64,000 bases of DNA from Cellvibrio sp. UBA7671 (GCA_002483145.1 DLHJ01000016.1:453564-517563); one strand, 5' to 3'; positions 28,855 to 40,884 are shown, counted from the first letter of the stretch. The notes: generated by a model from the sequence alone, not told the origin. A program made the numbers and translations.

Positions 28855-30153
28855 TCAGACGGTTTGTGGCTTGGCAGGTTCGGCCTCTTCAGCACCTACT
28901 GCTGCCAGCTCGCCGGTTTCACGGGCGCGCTTGCCATACACAAGCTCAAACAAAGGCGATGCCATTAGTGTCGTGATGATTGCCATCAGCACCATCATGG
29001 AAAATAGTGCAGGGCCAATCACTCCAGCTTGCAACCCGATGTTAATAATGATCAGCTCCATTAGCCCGCGCGCATTCATGAGTGCACCAATGCCCATTGC
29101 GGTGCGGTTGTCAGCGCCGCACAGACGCGCAGCGCCCCAGCACGCAACCCCTTTAGCAGCAATAGAGCCCACCAGTATGACCGCTGCGATTGCCAGCAGC
29201 TCGACGTTATTGACCATAGTCAGTTGGGTGTTGAGGCCTGAGTAGGTAAAGAAAATCGGGATGAGGATGATCACTACAAAAGGTTCAAGTTGGCGTTTGA
29301 TCTCTTGGGTAAGTTTGCCGCGTGGCATTACCGCGCCGAGCAGGAAGCCGCCGAATACCGCATGCAGGCCTATTGCATCAGCCGTGAATGCAGACAACAT
29401 AAAGCACATGATGACAATCGCGAACAGGGTCGGGCTGAGGGTTTGTTGTTTCTCGGCAGCGCGTGCCAGCGGTGCCAACAGTTTGGGCACAACCAGGATC
29501 ATAAAGGCGGCAAAAGCCATTCCACCCACAATGGTTTTATACGCTAATTCTGCACCGGCGCCGAAGGTGGCCAATACCACAGCCAGCACGCACCAAGCAC
29601 CAGCATCATCAATAGCCCCGGCAGATAAAGACAGGGTGCCCAGTTTGGTTTGGCTCAGGCCGCGCTCGTGGATAATCCGCGCCAGCATCGGGAATGCTGT
29701 GATCGCAATACAAGCACCCATAAACAGGGTCGCGCTGAAAACAGTGGCTTTATCAGAGAAAAGACCGGGTACAGTCAACAGCCATGGCGTAATCGCTATC
29801 GCCACCAGGAACGGGGCAACCATGCCGGAGATAGACACGGCGGCAGCACTTTTAAAGTTGGCTTTGAAGTGATCACCACGAAAACCCAGTCCCACCAGGA
29901 ACATGTACATGCCAACACCCAATTGTGCGCCTACGTAGAGGACGCCTTTCATTTCCGTAGGGAACAGGGTTTTCTGAAGTTCGGGCATCAACAGGCCGAA
30001 TAGCGATGGGCCAAGGATTACTCCGGCAATCATCTCACCGACAACTTGGGGTTGGTGAAGGTATTTTTGTCCAATCCAGCCTACCAAGCGGCAAACGGCA
30101 AGGATTACGAACATTTGAAGGAAAAATACAACGGAAAGTTGGGCAGTTGTCAT
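28855..30153 (-). CDS. Cation:proton antiporter, CPA2 family
   Basis: 432 residues with twelve or so membrane segments. CPA2 (KefB/NapA-like) features: VVGEMIAGVILGPSLFG in an early helix, MYMFLVGLGF, the double-Asp-type segment LSAGAIDDAGAW, and GLHAVFGGFLLGAVMPRG. No C-terminal TrkA/RCK domain is present, so it is not a full KefB/KefC. Probably exchanges sodium or potassium for protons. Divergent from the OxyR-like gene across a 225-base gap. Confidence 0.9.
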   Translation of the reverse strand: MTTAQLSVVFFLQMFVILAVCRLVGWIGQKYLHQPQVVGEMIAGVILGPSLFGLLMPELQKTLFPTEMKGVLYVGAQLGVGMYMFLVGLGFRGDHFKANFKSAAAVSISGMVAPFLVAIAITPWLLTVPGLFSDKATVFSATLFMGACIAITAFPMLARIIHERGLSQTKLGTLSLSAGAIDDAGAWCVLAVVLATFGAGAELAYKTIVGGMAFAAFMILVVPKLLAPLARAAEKQQTLSPTLFAIVIMCFMLSAFTADAIGLHAVFGGFLLGAVMPRGKLTQEIKRQLEPFVVIILIPIFFTYSGLNTQLTMVNNVELLAIAAVILVGSIAAKGVACWGAARLCGADNRTAMGIGALMNARGLMELIIINIGLQAGVIGPALFSMMVLMAIITTLMASPLFELVYGKRARETGELAAVGAEEAEPAKPQTV

Positions 30154-30378
30154 GAGACTACATCCGATCTTTATTAGGTGTTAATTATATGAGGCATTAG
30201 TTGTTATTGACCTGTGCCGCTAAGGTGTGGGTGACCGGGATATTTAAATGGGGTTGCTGGAGACGGGCAATTTGAATGCCATAGAATTTGGCTATAGTCT
30301 TTTGGGGTGAGCGTGCAGCTTTACCTGAGAGGATGCAAACGGGCACACTGGGCGCCATCAAATTGGATTGAGTTTTTC

Positions 30379-31341
30379 ATGACCCTGACTGAGTTGCGCT
30401 ACATCGTCATACTTTCAGAGGAGCAGCATTTCGGGCGCACGGCCGAACGCTGCCACGTGAGCCAGCCGACCCTCAGTATCGCAGTGCGCAAGCTGGAGGA
30501 GGAGCTGGGGGTGGAGCTATTTGAGCGCACCAAAACCAAAGTACAGCCAACTGTATTGGGTGAAAAAATTGTCGCCCAAGCGCGTGTTCTACTGACTACG
30601 ACTGCTGCCATCAAGTCGCTCGCGGATGCCGGCAAGGATCAGCTTAATAGCCCCTTGGCGTTAGGGACGATTTTTACCATTGGGCCTTATCTCCTACCGC
30701 AACTCATCCCCCATTTACAAAAGCAGGCGCCCTCTATGTCGCTCTATGTGCAGGAAGATTACACCGCTAACCTGCGCAAAAAACTGCGCGACGGCGATCT
30801 GGATGCCATCCTAGTCTCGTTGCCGTTCAGCGAATCCGATGTGGTGACCCAGGAGTTATTTGATGAGCCTTTGGTGGTGGTTATGCGGCAGACTCATCCA
30901 CTGGCGAGCAAAACGGAGATAGCACCGGCAGATATCGCCCGCGAAGAACTATTGCTGCTCGGTGAAGAGCATTGTTTACGCGAGCAGGTGTTGCTGCTCA
31001 ATCCCGGATGGCGGGAGCCGGACGATATCCAGCGCAAACGCTATGCGGCCGAAGGCAATAGCCTTGAAACCCTGCGCTACATGGTGGCCGCAGGCTTGGG
31101 TTTAAGCGTTTTGCCGCGCTCGGCGGCAGAGGCGGGTTTGTGCGCCGCACATCGCCTGGTTGCCCGGCCGTTGGCGGGCGGCCAGCGTAAGTTGGCGTTG
31201 GCTTGGCGCGCCAGCTTCCCGCGTCACAAGGCGATTGATGTGCTGCGCAAATCGATCCAATCCTGCAGCGGCGCCTACTGGAATTTTACGACCGAGCCGG
31301 ATGCGCTTGAGCAGACTATGCTGCCCTTAGCGAGCTGGTAA
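30379..31341 (+). CDS. oxyR: OxyR-like LysR-family regulator with a single redox Cys
   Basis: 320 residues from the ATG at 30379, which gives the family N-terminus MTLTELRYIVILSEEQHFG; the frame is open further upstream. LysR winged helix (about 1-65) then a periplasmic-binding-like sensor domain. With this numbering the peroxidatic cysteine is Cys199 (GEEHCLREQ) exactly as in Escherichia coli, but position 208, the resolving cysteine, is Asn. A classic 199-208 disulfide is therefore impossible. Other Cys are Cys261-like residues in the C-terminal part (GLCAAHR; IQSCSGAYW). Codirectional with the halogenase-family gene 35 bases downstream. Confidence 0.85.
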   Translation: MTLTELRYIVILSEEQHFGRTAERCHVSQPTLSIAVRKLEEELGVELFERTKTKVQPTVLGEKIVAQARVLLTTTAAIKSLADAGKDQLNSPLALGTIFTIGPYLLPQLIPHLQKQAPSMSLYVQEDYTANLRKKLRDGDLDAILVSLPFSESDVVTQELFDEPLVVVMRQTHPLASKTEIAPADIAREELLLLGEEHCLREQVLLLNPGWREPDDIQRKRYAAEGNSLETLRYMVAAGLGLSVLPRSAAEAGLCAAHRLVARPLAGGQRKLALAWRASFPRHKAIDVLRKSIQSCSGAYWNFTTEPDALEQTMLPLASW

Positions 31342-31376
31342 GGGCAGCGCGGGTAATTATTGGAACGTTTTCGGTT

Positions 31377-32903
31377 ATGAATACAAGCATGAACCCACTC
31401 AAAAAAATCGTCATCCTCGGCGGCGGAACTTCTGGTTGGATCGCAGCCTCCATGCTTGCTGCGCATCTCAAACGCGAGCTGTGTGAGATCGAATTGGTGG
31501 AGTCGGAAGAGATAGGTTCTATCGGGGTGGGTGAATCCACTATCCCGCCTGTGGTGCGCTTGATTACCAGCTTGGGGATCGATGAAGAGGAGTTTATCCG
31601 CGAGACCCAGGCCTGTTACAAGTTGGGCATTAAATTCGTCGATTGGAAGGTGAAAAACCAGTCCTATTTCCATCCTTACGGCGCGCTCGGCAAGCGTATC
31701 GGCTCGCAGGATTTTTACCAGTGCTGGCTCAAGGCGACTATGGAGGGTGAGCAATACAACCTGCAGGATTTCTCGCCCTGTGCGGTGATGGCGGCCCAGG
31801 AACGTTTTTTTCCGCCAGCACAGGCGATGAACACGCCGATTGGGGGCGCCGGTTATGCGGTGCATCTGGATGCAAAATTGGTGGCGGCCTATTTGCGCCG
31901 CTATGCCGAAGCGCGCGGGGTTATCCGCAATGAAGGCAACTGTGTCAATGTGCTGCGTAAAGATAATGGTTTTATCGAGGCGCTGGAGTTATCGGACGGG
32001 CGCAAAATCCACGGTGATTTTTTTATCGATTGTTCGGGCTTTAAAGCCTTACTAATCGAAAGGGCGCTCGGCGTTGGCTTTGAAGATTGGTCGAATTATT
32101 TACCCTGCGACCGCGCCATAGTTGTCAAAACCCAGGTCGCTGGTTCACGTATGCCCTACACCACAGCAACCGCGCGCAAAGCGGGCTGGGCCTGGCGCAT
32201 TCCGTTGCGCAATGGGACCGGCCATGGCTATGTGTATTCGAGTAAGTTTTGCAGCGATGCCGAAGCCAAAACTACCTTGCTGAAAAATCTTGATGCGCCG
32301 CGTATTAGCGATCCGCGTGTGATTAGTTTCAATACCGGACGACGCAAGGAATTTTGGAAAGGCAATTGTTTGGCGCTGGGTTTGTCGGGTGGGTTTATTG
32401 AACCGCTTGAATCTACGGCGATTCATTTAATCGCGCGCGGCATTGATTTCTTTTTACGCTTTTTGCCGGATGCCGACTGCGAGCCTAGTTTGCAGCGTGA
32501 ATATAATCGTCGTATGGGGGCGGACTTTGAAGAGGTGCGCGATTTTATTGTGCTGCATTATTGTGCGACTGAGCGCGACGACAGCGAATTTTGGCGTTGG
32601 TGTAAAACCATGGAGTTACCTGAATCGCTGCGCGAGCGCATCGATTTATTTAAAGGTCACGGTATTTTGCGTGAAGATAACGACGAATTATTTCGCAGCA
32701 CCAGCTGGCAATCGGTATTTGAAGGCATGGGTATTCGCCCGCAAAAATACAGCCCGCGCGTCGATAACCTCGATTTTGGCCAGATCAATGAAACTCTGAA
32801 ATTAGCGCGCTCCGCCATTTTTAATATGGTAAAAAGCTTGCCCTCGCACGATGCCTATTTACAAGAGCACTACGGTGCTGACACAGAAACAACCAAGCCG
32901 TAA
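31377..32903 (+). CDS. Flavin-dependent tryptophan halogenase family protein
   Basis: 508 residues. FAD-binding GGGTSGW (15-21), then VGESTIPPVV, and Lys82 in CYKLGIKF at the place of the catalytic lysine (Lys79 of PrnA). The halogenase motif GWAWRIP is present at about 271-277. These enzymes use FADH2, oxygen and halide to form hypohalous acid that is passed to lysine. Marine and cellulolytic gammaproteobacteria carry several homologues of unknown substrate. A flavin reductase partner is not in the window. Follows the OxyR-like gene closely and may be cotranscribed. Confidence 0.88.
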   Translation: MNTSMNPLKKIVILGGGTSGWIAASMLAAHLKRELCEIELVESEEIGSIGVGESTIPPVVRLITSLGIDEEEFIRETQACYKLGIKFVDWKVKNQSYFHPYGALGKRIGSQDFYQCWLKATMEGEQYNLQDFSPCAVMAAQERFFPPAQAMNTPIGGAGYAVHLDAKLVAAYLRRYAEARGVIRNEGNCVNVLRKDNGFIEALELSDGRKIHGDFFIDCSGFKALLIERALGVGFEDWSNYLPCDRAIVVKTQVAGSRMPYTTATARKAGWAWRIPLRNGTGHGYVYSSKFCSDAEAKTTLLKNLDAPRISDPRVISFNTGRRKEFWKGNCLALGLSGGFIEPLESTAIHLIARGIDFFLRFLPDADCEPSLQREYNRRMGADFEEVRDFIVLHYCATERDDSEFWRWCKTMELPESLRERIDLFKGHGILREDNDELFRSTSWQSVFEGMGIRPQKYSPRVDNLDFGQINETLKLARSAIFNMVKSLPSHDAYLQEHYGADTETTKP

Positions 32904-32907
32904 TGGA

Positions 32908-34002
32908 TTATTCGCTCGCGGCCAGATAGCTGCCGTTTAAATAGCTACCGCCCTCTACTACTGCAATGCTATGTGTAGGGTAGACCTCACTCAGATGCAG
33001 GCGCGTTTCGCGTTTTACCAGCCGGGTGTCGCTTACCTGATACTCGTTATTGGAGCCCACCATAATCACCTGATACAAGCTAAGGTTGTCGCCCGCATGC
33101 AGGCCATTATTAGCGCCGCCGTGCAGTAAAACCTGAGTCTGCCCGGGGGCGCTATCAATTGCGGCCATAAAGGGCTGGCAGTGAATGATCTGGGCTAGCT
33201 CGGTGCTGATCTTATTGGCTAGTGATTTGACTCGTTTGCCGTAGTGGGTTTTGGCAAAAGCGGGCGAGCCGAATCCGATTGGTTGGCGCTGGTTCCAGAT
33301 ACCATTGGTCGAGTAGCTTTTATTAAAGAGTAATTCACCGGTAAAACCGTCGCGTAGTTGCACTTCCAGGCTCATTACCCGCGTGCGCTGGTCAAACATT
33401 TTTAAATGGGTGAGGTCGTGAAACCCATTGGCAAATTGGCGGTATAAGCTGGGATTGTATGTGGTGTCTGGCGCCAGCATGGACATGTCAACAATTGTCC
33501 CGCTAATCACAAATTGGGTGCGCATCTGGCGCGCAATTTTTTGTGCCTGCTGTTTGAGTTGGGATTCGCTGAGATCAGCCTGCGCAAACCCCCAAGGCAT
33601 TACTGCTGGCCCTGTAGCTTGAAATTTCTGGCGCAACTGGGCGCGGATCAGTTCGGGCAGCCCGGATTCGGCTGCGAACAGGTTGCCTGCATTAGCTGTA
33701 TGGGGCGAGCTGCGCAGGAATTGGGTGATCGCCAGCGCTTTGGATAGGTTATCGTGACTGCGGCTTTGGTCAGGGCACTGGCCTTTGGCGAGGTATTGAG
33801 TTGAGGACACCCTTGCAGCGGTTGCCGGTAATTCGCTGGTGCCCACTACCACACCGCTCTCCGAAGGGTTGGGGGCGGGCTGAGGTTTGTAGGCGATATC
33901 GTCCGGTACGATCGAGTTGCCCAAAACGGGTGAACTCAGGCTAATAATGCAGGTCAACAGCAGGCTGTTTATCCGCTGGGGCAGTGTGTGTAGCGAACCC
34001 AT
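32908..34002 (-). CDS. FlgT-like flagellar assembly protein
   Basis: 364 residues from the ATG at 34002 (GGAG six bases upstream, and a signal peptide INSLLLTCIISLSSPVLGNS directly after). The order resembles FlgT: an N-terminal domain, a middle domain (FVISGTIVDMSM, FDQRTRVMSLEVQLRDGFTG), and a C-terminal beta domain with GGANNGLHAGDNLSLY. FlgT forms the H-ring around the sodium-driven flagellar basal body in Vibrio. No other flagellar gene is in the window, so the role could differ. Convergent with the halogenase gene, 4 bases apart. Confidence 0.65.
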   Translation of the reverse strand: MGSLHTLPQRINSLLLTCIISLSSPVLGNSIVPDDIAYKPQPAPNPSESGVVVGTSELPATAARVSSTQYLAKGQCPDQSRSHDNLSKALAITQFLRSSPHTANAGNLFAAESGLPELIRAQLRQKFQATGPAVMPWGFAQADLSESQLKQQAQKIARQMRTQFVISGTIVDMSMLAPDTTYNPSLYRQFANGFHDLTHLKMFDQRTRVMSLEVQLRDGFTGELLFNKSYSTNGIWNQRQPIGFGSPAFAKTHYGKRVKSLANKISTELAQIIHCQPFMAAIDSAPGQTQVLLHGGANNGLHAGDNLSLYQVIMVGSNNEYQVSDTRLVKRETRLHLSEVYPTHSIAVVEGGSYLNGSYLAASE

Positions 34003-34134
34003 GGCAGGCTCCGGTGTGATGCGCGTATAGTGTGGACAATAAACGAGGGCTATCGCCAGTGTGTCGGCTTCTGGCAGGAATTCTTTAATCCCCCCAATGC
34101 ACGCCAATTGTTAAACCGATCATAGGGCAGATAG

Positions 34135-34590
34135 ATGGGCAAAGTTGTTATATTCACGTTGTTGATGTGCACGATTATTGGATGCAGTTCCACGGGGCGC
34201 AGCTATGTCGAAACTGAAATGGCCGAGACGCTTGAAGTGGAGATACTGCCCAATACTTCCAAGATGTTTACCTATCGATTGCGTTGGCCTGAGGAGCGAA
34301 TCCCGAGTCATATACGCGTTTCGCGCGGTGGCGCCAATCCAGGGCAGGAATTTGCGAAGGGGGGTGTCGACGTAGGACGTGGTACCTATGAGCGGCTGCT
34401 GGAAAATACCGCCTATGTGATCGAACAAGCTGGTTACTGCCGCGACGGTTTTTTTGAACTGGACCGCAGTATTTCGCGCTATCACCTCTGGGTGCGCGGC
34501 GAGTGTAAAGACAGTGCCACTGCAGCGGATCAGCACGCCTTCGGCTCAAAGCAAACCCTGACGCCAGAGCGCTGGCGTAAATCGTCCTAG
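34135..34590 (+). CDS. Small lipoprotein, function unknown
   Basis: 151 residues. Signal peptide with lipobox TIIGC and Cys17. The mature part is mixed charge with two Cys (AGYCRDG and RGECKDS) about 24 residues apart that may pair. No domain recognised. Divergent from the FlgT-like gene across a 132-base gap that must hold both promoters. Two hairpins follow before gltB. Confidence 0.75.
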   Translation: MGKVVIFTLLMCTIIGCSSTGRSYVETEMAETLEVEILPNTSKMFTYRLRWPEERIPSHIRVSRGGANPGQEFAKGGVDVGRGTYERLLENTAYVIEQAGYCRDGFFELDRSISRYHLWVRGECKDSATAADQHAFGSKQTLTPERWRKSS

Positions 34591-34603
34591 TGCTAATGTT
34601 ATC

Positions 34604-34641
34604 AGCCAGCGCGATATAATCGCGCTGGCTGGCTGTTTTTT
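34604..34641 (+). terminator. Terminator after the small lipoprotein gene
   Basis: Perfect 10-bp stem AGCCAGCGCG/CGCGCTGGCT with a 7-base AT loop, then GGCTGTTTTTT. Confidence 0.75.
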
Positions 34642-34734
34642 GCGCTGACCTGCCTCATAATCCCACACTCGACGCTCCCGCAGTTGTCTTGCTAATACCC
34701 CTCCAAGCGGGTAATATCCTGCGCCCATTTGCCT

Positions 34735-34761
34735 AGCCTCTGGATACCAGGGGCTTTTTTG
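34735..34761 (+). terminator. Terminator hairpin in the gltB leader
   Basis: Nine-bp stem AGCCTCTGG/CCAGGGGCT (one G:U pair) with loop ATA, immediately followed by six T, 91 bases before the gltB ATG. Another terminator already closes the upstream gene, so this may be a gltB attenuator. Confidence 0.65.
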
Positions 34762-34851
34762 TCTGGGATGTGATCTGGCGCGGCTTTCGCATGAGCTTTG
34801 CCTTTACTTGCAGCGTATCCCTTGATAGTGATTTTTGTTGAGAATCAGCCT

Positions 34852-37800
34852 ATGACCACTGGCCTCTACCAGATAGACGAGTTTAAAGATAACTGCGGTT
34901 TTGGTTTGATTGCCCATTTAAAGGGCAACACCAGCCATCGTCTGCTTAAAACGGCGATCGAAGCTCTGACCTGCATGACCCACCGCGGTGGTATCAATGC
35001 GGACGGCAAAACCGGTGACGGTTGTGGCTTGTTGATCCAAAAGCCGGATAGCTTTTTGCGCTCAGTAGCGAAAGAAGCCTGCGGTGTTGAGCTGACCTCT
35101 ATCTACGGGGTGGGCGCTATTATGCTTAGCCGCGATGCCGCTGTTGCCGATAAGGCGCGCGCGATTGTGGCGGAAGAGCTGACTGCGCAAGGGCTGATCG
35201 TTGCTGGCTGGCGCGAAGTGCCGGTTGATCCAAGCTGCTTGGGTCCGATCGCGATGAAGTCGCTGCCGACCTTTAATCACCTGTTTGTAAACAACCCGGA
35301 TCTGACCATTGAGCAGGTCAATTCAAAGTTGTTTATGGCGCGTCGCAAGGCTGAAATCCGCCTGCAAGACGACAAGTCTTTTTACGTATCCAGCCTGAGT
35401 ACCGGAATCCTTTCCTATAAAGGTTTGATGATGCCGGTGGATCTGCCGCGTTTCTTCTCTGATTTGGCTGACGAGCGTCTGGAGACCGCAATCTGCGTCT
35501 TCCACCAGCGTTTCTCGACCAATACCTCGCCGCGTTGGCCATTGGCGCAACCGTTCCGCATGCTGGCGCACAACGGGGAGATCAATACTATTGTGGGCAA
35601 CCGCAACTGGGCGGTGGCGCGTACGCCTAAATTTGTAACGCCGCTGTTGCCTGACCTGAGTACAGTGACGCCGCTGGTAAACCGCACCGGTTCCGACTCC
35701 TCCAGCCTCGATAACATGCTGGAAGTCTTGACGCTCGGCGGCATGGAATTGCATCGCGCGATTCGCATGCTGGTGCCTCCAGCTTGGCAGAATGTGGAGA
35801 ACATGGACCCGGATCTGCGTGCGTTCTACGAATACAACTCCATGCATATCGAGCCATGGGATGGTCCCGCTGGTTTGGTAATTACCGATGGTCGCTACGC
35901 GGTATGTACCCTCGATCGCAACGGCCTGCGTCCGTCGCGCTGGGTTATCACCAAAGACGACATGATCACCGTCGCCTCGGAAGTGGGCGTGTACGCCTAT
36001 GATCCGGCTGATGTAGTCGCCAAAGGCCGCCTTGGCCCAGGCCAGATCATGTCGATCGATACCCTGACCGGCACCTTGCACAACACGCAAGATATCGACA
36101 ATCAGTTGAAGTCTACCCAGCCCTATAAAAAGTGGCTGAAAGAGCGTGCGCTGCGCATTGAATCCACGCTCAATACCGATGCCAAAGAAAATGGTATTGA
36201 AGGTATCGCCCTCAAAGCCAACATGAAAATGTTCCAGGTGAGCTTTGAAGAGCGCGATCAGCTGTTACGCCCATTGGCTGAAGGCGGCCAGGAAGCGGTT
36301 GGCTCCATGGGTGACGATACCCCTATGGCGGTACTGTCGCGTCAACAGCGTTCGCTTTACGACTACTTCCGCCAGCAGTTTGCGCAGGTAACCAACCCGC
36401 CTATCGATCCGCTGCGCGAAGCGATCGTGATGTCGCTGGAGACTTGCCTTGGCCGCGAATTGCCTGTCTATGACGAATTGCCCGAGCACGCCGACCGCGT
36501 GATCCTCAGTTCGCCTGTGCTCTCGCCCGAAAAATTCCGCGGCTTGATGAATTTGAACCGTCCCGGTTATGCCGTGGCTAAGTTCTCGCTTTATTACAAC
36601 GCTGAGCAAACCAATCTGAAATCTGCACTGGTTAAACTGTGCGATGACGTGGCTGCCGCCGTTAAATCCGGCAAAGTGTTGATGGTGCTGAGCGATTACG
36701 GCTTTGAAAAAGGCTTGTTGCCGATCCCTGCGCTTCTTGCTGTCGGTGCAGTCAACCAACACTTGACCAATGTTGGCCTGCGTTGCGATGCCAACCTGAT
36801 TGTAGAAACCGGCAGTGCGCGCGATCCGCACCAGATCGCCGCCCTGATCGCCTATGGCGCGACCGCTGTGTATCCGTTCCTGAGTTACTACGTGCTCAAC
36901 GATCTGATCGAAACCGGCGAACTGTTGAGCGATGTGGATACCGCGTACAAAAACTACCGCAAAGGTATCGATAAAGGCCTGTTGAAAATCCTCTCCAAGA
37001 TGGGGATTTCAACAGTGACCTCTTACCGCAGCGCGCAGTTGTTTGAAGCGATTGGCCTGTCGGAAGAAGTGGTTTCCATGTGTTTCGATAGCACGCCGTC
37101 GCGTATCGCGGGCGCGCGTTTCGAAGATCTGGAAGCCGATCAAAAAATTCTCGCTCAAAGCGCATGGTTGGATCGCAAGCCAATCGTACAGGGCGGTTTG
37201 CTCAAATATGTGCATGGCTCCGAGTATCACGCTTACAACCCTGATGTAGTTCAAACACTGCAGCGCGCTGTGCAAAGCGGCAACTATGCCCTGTGGCGCA
37301 ACTACGCCGATTTGGTCAACAAGCGTCCGGTATCCATGCTGCGCGATTTGTTGGCGATCCGCGAAGATGCCTGCAAGCCAGTGCCTCTCTCAGAGGTTGA
37401 GCCTATTGAAAGCGTGATCAAGCGTTTTGACTCGGCGGGTATGTCGCTCGGTGCGTTGTCGCCTGAAGCGCACGAGGCCTTGGCTGAGGCGATGAACCGC
37501 CTGGGTGGTCGCTCCAACTCAGGTGAGGGCGGTGAGGATCCTGCGCGTTACGGCACCATCAAAACTTCCAAAATCAAACAAGTGGCCTCGGGCCGTTTTG
37601 GTGTGACTCCAGCTTATCTGGTGAACGCCGAAGTGCTGCAAATTAAAGTCGCCCAAGGTGCAAAACCCGGTGAAGGCGGCCAGCTCCCCGGCGGTAAAGT
37701 GAATGCGTTGATCGCGCGTCTGCGTCACTCGGTTCCCGGTGTGACCCTGATTTCGCCACCACCGCACCACGACATTTATTCGATCGAAGATCTGGCACAG

Positions 37801-39303
37801 CTGATTTATGACTTGAAACAAGTCAATCCGGATGCGCTGGTTTCGGTGAAACTGGTATCGCGCCCTGGCGTAGGGACTATCGCTGCCGGTGTGGCCAAGG
37901 CATACGCTGACTTGATCACCATTTCCGGTTATGACGGTGGCACGGCGGCAAGTCCGTTGACCTCGATTAAATACGCTGGTTCGCCATGGGAGCTGGGTCT
38001 TTCCGAGACTCACCAAACCCTCCGTGCGAATGACCTGCGCGATAAAGTCCGCGTACAAACTGACGGCGGTTTGAAAACCGGTCTGGACGTAGTCAAAGCG
38101 GCGATGCTCGGTGCTGAAAGCTTCGGCTTTGGTACTGGCCCGATGGTCGCGCTCGGTTGTAAATACCTGCGTATTTGCCATTTGAACAACTGCGCCACTG
38201 GTGTTGCTACCCAACAAGACAAACTGCGTAAAGACCATTACATCGGCACTGTTGAAATGGCAATGAACTTCTTCAAGTTCGTTGCGGAAGAAACCCGTGA
38301 GTGGATGGCACGCCTCGGTGTGCGCAGTCTCGGTGAATTGGTTGGCCGCGTTGATCTGTTGCAGATCCTCGAAGGCGAAACGGTTAAGCAGCAACAATTG
38401 GATTTGAGCCCCATCATCTATACCGATGATTTCTTGGCGACCAAACCACAATTGTGCGCGGTAAGCAAAAACGAGCCATTTGATAAAGGCGAAACTGCCG
38501 AAGCTATGGTCAAGGTCTTGCTGCCTGCGATTGAAGCCAAGACCGGTGGTGAGTTTGAATTCCATATCACCAACTGCGACCGCTCCATTGGCGCACGCAT
38601 CAGCGGTGAAATTGCCAAACGCTATGGCAATCAGGGCATGGCCGATAAGCCTCTCAAACTGAAACTGACTGGTATTGCTGGTCAGAGTTTTGGGGTGTGG
38701 AACGCCGGTGGTCTGGATATGTACCTCGAAGGTGATGCCAACGATTATGTCGGTAAAGGCATGGCGGGTGGTAAGTTGGTCATTCGTCCACCGCGTACCT
38801 CCGGCTTCAAATCGAACAAAACCAGCATTATGGGTAACACCTGTTTGTATGGTGCGACTGGCGGTAAGTTGTTCGCAGCCGGTACTGCAGGCGAGCGCTG
38901 TGGTGTGCGTAACTCCGGTGCCCATGTGGTAGTGGAAGGTGCGGGCGATCACTGCTGTGAATATATGACTGGCGGCGTAGTGACAGTGCTCGGTCAAACG
39001 GGCGTCAACTTCGGTGCGGGTATGACTGGTGGCTTCGCTTATGTGTTGGATGAAGCTAACGACTTTGTGGATCGCTACAACCACGAGTTGGTGGATATCC
39101 ATCGCATCAATACTGAAGCACTGGAAGCGCAGCGCCACCATTTACGCACCGTGATTGAAGAATTTGTGCAAGAGACTGAAAGTGCATGGGGCCAACACCT
39201 GCTGGATAACTTCGATGACTACATCGGCAAGTTCTGGTTGGTTAAACCTAAGGCGGCGTCTTTGGGTAGTTTGTTGGTCAGTTTCCGCAAGCGCGGCGAA
39301 TAA
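34852..39303 (+). CDS. gltB: Glutamate synthase (NADPH) large subunit
   Basis: 1483 residues from the ATG at 34852; the frame is open 54 bases further upstream but only this start gives a usual propeptide. Cleavage before Cys15 (DNCGFGLI) would expose the N-terminal nucleophile of the class II amidotransferase domain (to about 420). The central and FMN/synthase domains follow ([13 protein letters not shown], then [12 protein letters not shown]; Cys cluster [16 protein letters not shown] for 3Fe-4S). The C-terminal GXGXG beta-helix (about 1200-1450) ends the protein. Makes two glutamates from glutamine and 2-oxoglutarate. Followed by gltD in the same transcript. Confidence 0.97.
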   Translation: MTTGLYQIDEFKDNCGFGLIAHLKGNTSHRLLKTAIEALTCMTHRGGINADGKTGDGCGLLIQKPDSFLRSVAKEACGVELTSIYGVGAIMLSRDAAVADKARAIVAEELTAQGLIVAGWREVPVDPSCLGPIAMKSLPTFNHLFVNNPDLTIEQVNSKLFMARRKAEIRLQDDKSFYVSSLSTGILSYKGLMMPVDLPRFFSDLADERLETAICVFHQRFSTNTSPRWPLAQPFRMLAHNGEINTIVGNRNWAVARTPKFVTPLLPDLSTVTPLVNRTGSDSSSLDNMLEVLTLGGMELHRAIRMLVPPAWQNVENMDPDLRAFYEYNSMHIEPWDGPAGLVITDGRYAVCTLDRNGLRPSRWVITKDDMITVASEVGVYAYDPADVVAKGRLGPGQIMSIDTLTGTLHNTQDIDNQLKSTQPYKKWLKERALRIESTLNTDAKENGIEGIALKANMKMFQVSFEERDQLLRPLAEGGQEAVGSMGDDTPMAVLSRQQRSLYDYFRQQFAQVTNPPIDPLREAIVMSLETCLGRELPVYDELPEHADRVILSSPVLSPEKFRGLMNLNRPGYAVAKFSLYYNAEQTNLKSALVKLCDDVAAAVKSGKVLMVLSDYGFEKGLLPIPALLAVGAVNQHLTNVGLRCDANLIVETGSARDPHQIAALIAYGATAVYPFLSYYVLNDLIETGELLSDVDTAYKNYRKGIDKGLLKILSKMGISTVTSYRSAQLFEAIGLSEEVVSMCFDSTPSRIAGARFEDLEADQKILAQSAWLDRKPIVQGGLLKYVHGSEYHAYNPDVVQTLQRAVQSGNYALWRNYADLVNKRPVSMLRDLLAIREDACKPVPLSEVEPIESVIKRFDSAGMSLGALSPEAHEALAEAMNRLGGRSNSGEGGEDPARYGTIKTSKIKQVASGRFGVTPAYLVNAEVLQIKVAQGAKPGEGGQLPGGKVNALIARLRHSVPGVTLISPPPHHDIYSIEDLAQLIYDLKQVNPDALVSVKLVSRPGVGTIAAGVAKAYADLITISGYDGGTAASPLTSIKYAGSPWELGLSETHQTLRANDLRDKVRVQTDGGLKTGLDVVKAAMLGAESFGFGTGPMVALGCKYLRICHLNNCATGVATQQDKLRKDHYIGTVEMAMNFFKFVAEETREWMARLGVRSLGELVGRVDLLQILEGETVKQQQLDLSPIIYTDDFLATKPQLCAVSKNEPFDKGETAEAMVKVLLPAIEAKTGGEFEFHITNCDRSIGARISGEIAKRYGNQGMADKPLKLKLTGIAGQSFGVWNAGGLDMYLEGDANDYVGKGMAGGKLVIRPPRTSGFKSNKTSIMGNTCLYGATGGKLFAAGTAGERCGVRNSGAHVVVEGAGDHCCEYMTGGVVTVLGQTGVNFGAGMTGGFAYVLDEANDFVDRYNHELVDIHRINTEALEAQRHHLRTVIEEFVQETESAWGQHLLDNFDDYIGKFWLVKPKAASLGSLLVSFRKRGE

Positions 39304-40749
<1,446 letters not shown>

Positions 40750-40754
40750 TCTCC

Positions 40755-40819
40755 GTAGGGGCGCTGCTTGCCGCGCCCTACTCTTTTGGTGATTTGGACG
40801 CAGCAAGCAGCGCCCCTAC
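40755..40819. repeat. 17-bp inverted repeat, REP-like
   Basis: GTAGGGGCGCTGCTTGC (40755-40771) and its exact reverse complement (40803-40819) are separated by 31 bases containing a partial third copy of the arm (GCGCCCTAC). It lies between gltD and a normal terminator. The shape is that of a palindromic repeat of the REP/MITE type; other copies were not seen in this window. Confidence 0.65.
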
Positions 40820-40845
40820 AACCCCGCCTTTGCGGGGTTTGTTTT
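40820..40845 (+). terminator. Terminator of gltBD
   Basis: Stem AACCCCGC/GCGGGGTT with a 4-base loop followed by TGTTTT. Confidence 0.85.
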
Positions 40846-40884
40846 ATCCAACACAAGCAAGGCATTGAGCCTAAGGATAATAAA

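Noticed and set aside
35323-36090. Long minus-strand open frame inside gltB
   Set aside because: Antisense to the conserved amidotransferase domain, no start site of note; a shadow of the coding strand.
37519-39141. 540-codon open frame on the minus strand inside gltB
   Set aside because: Fully antisense to conserved GltB synthase and C-terminal domains; composition follows gltB codon bias and it has no recognisable domain.
40768-40884. N-terminal extension of HemE
   Set aside because: It would read through the inverted repeat and gltD terminator; the family start and ribosome site are at 40885.
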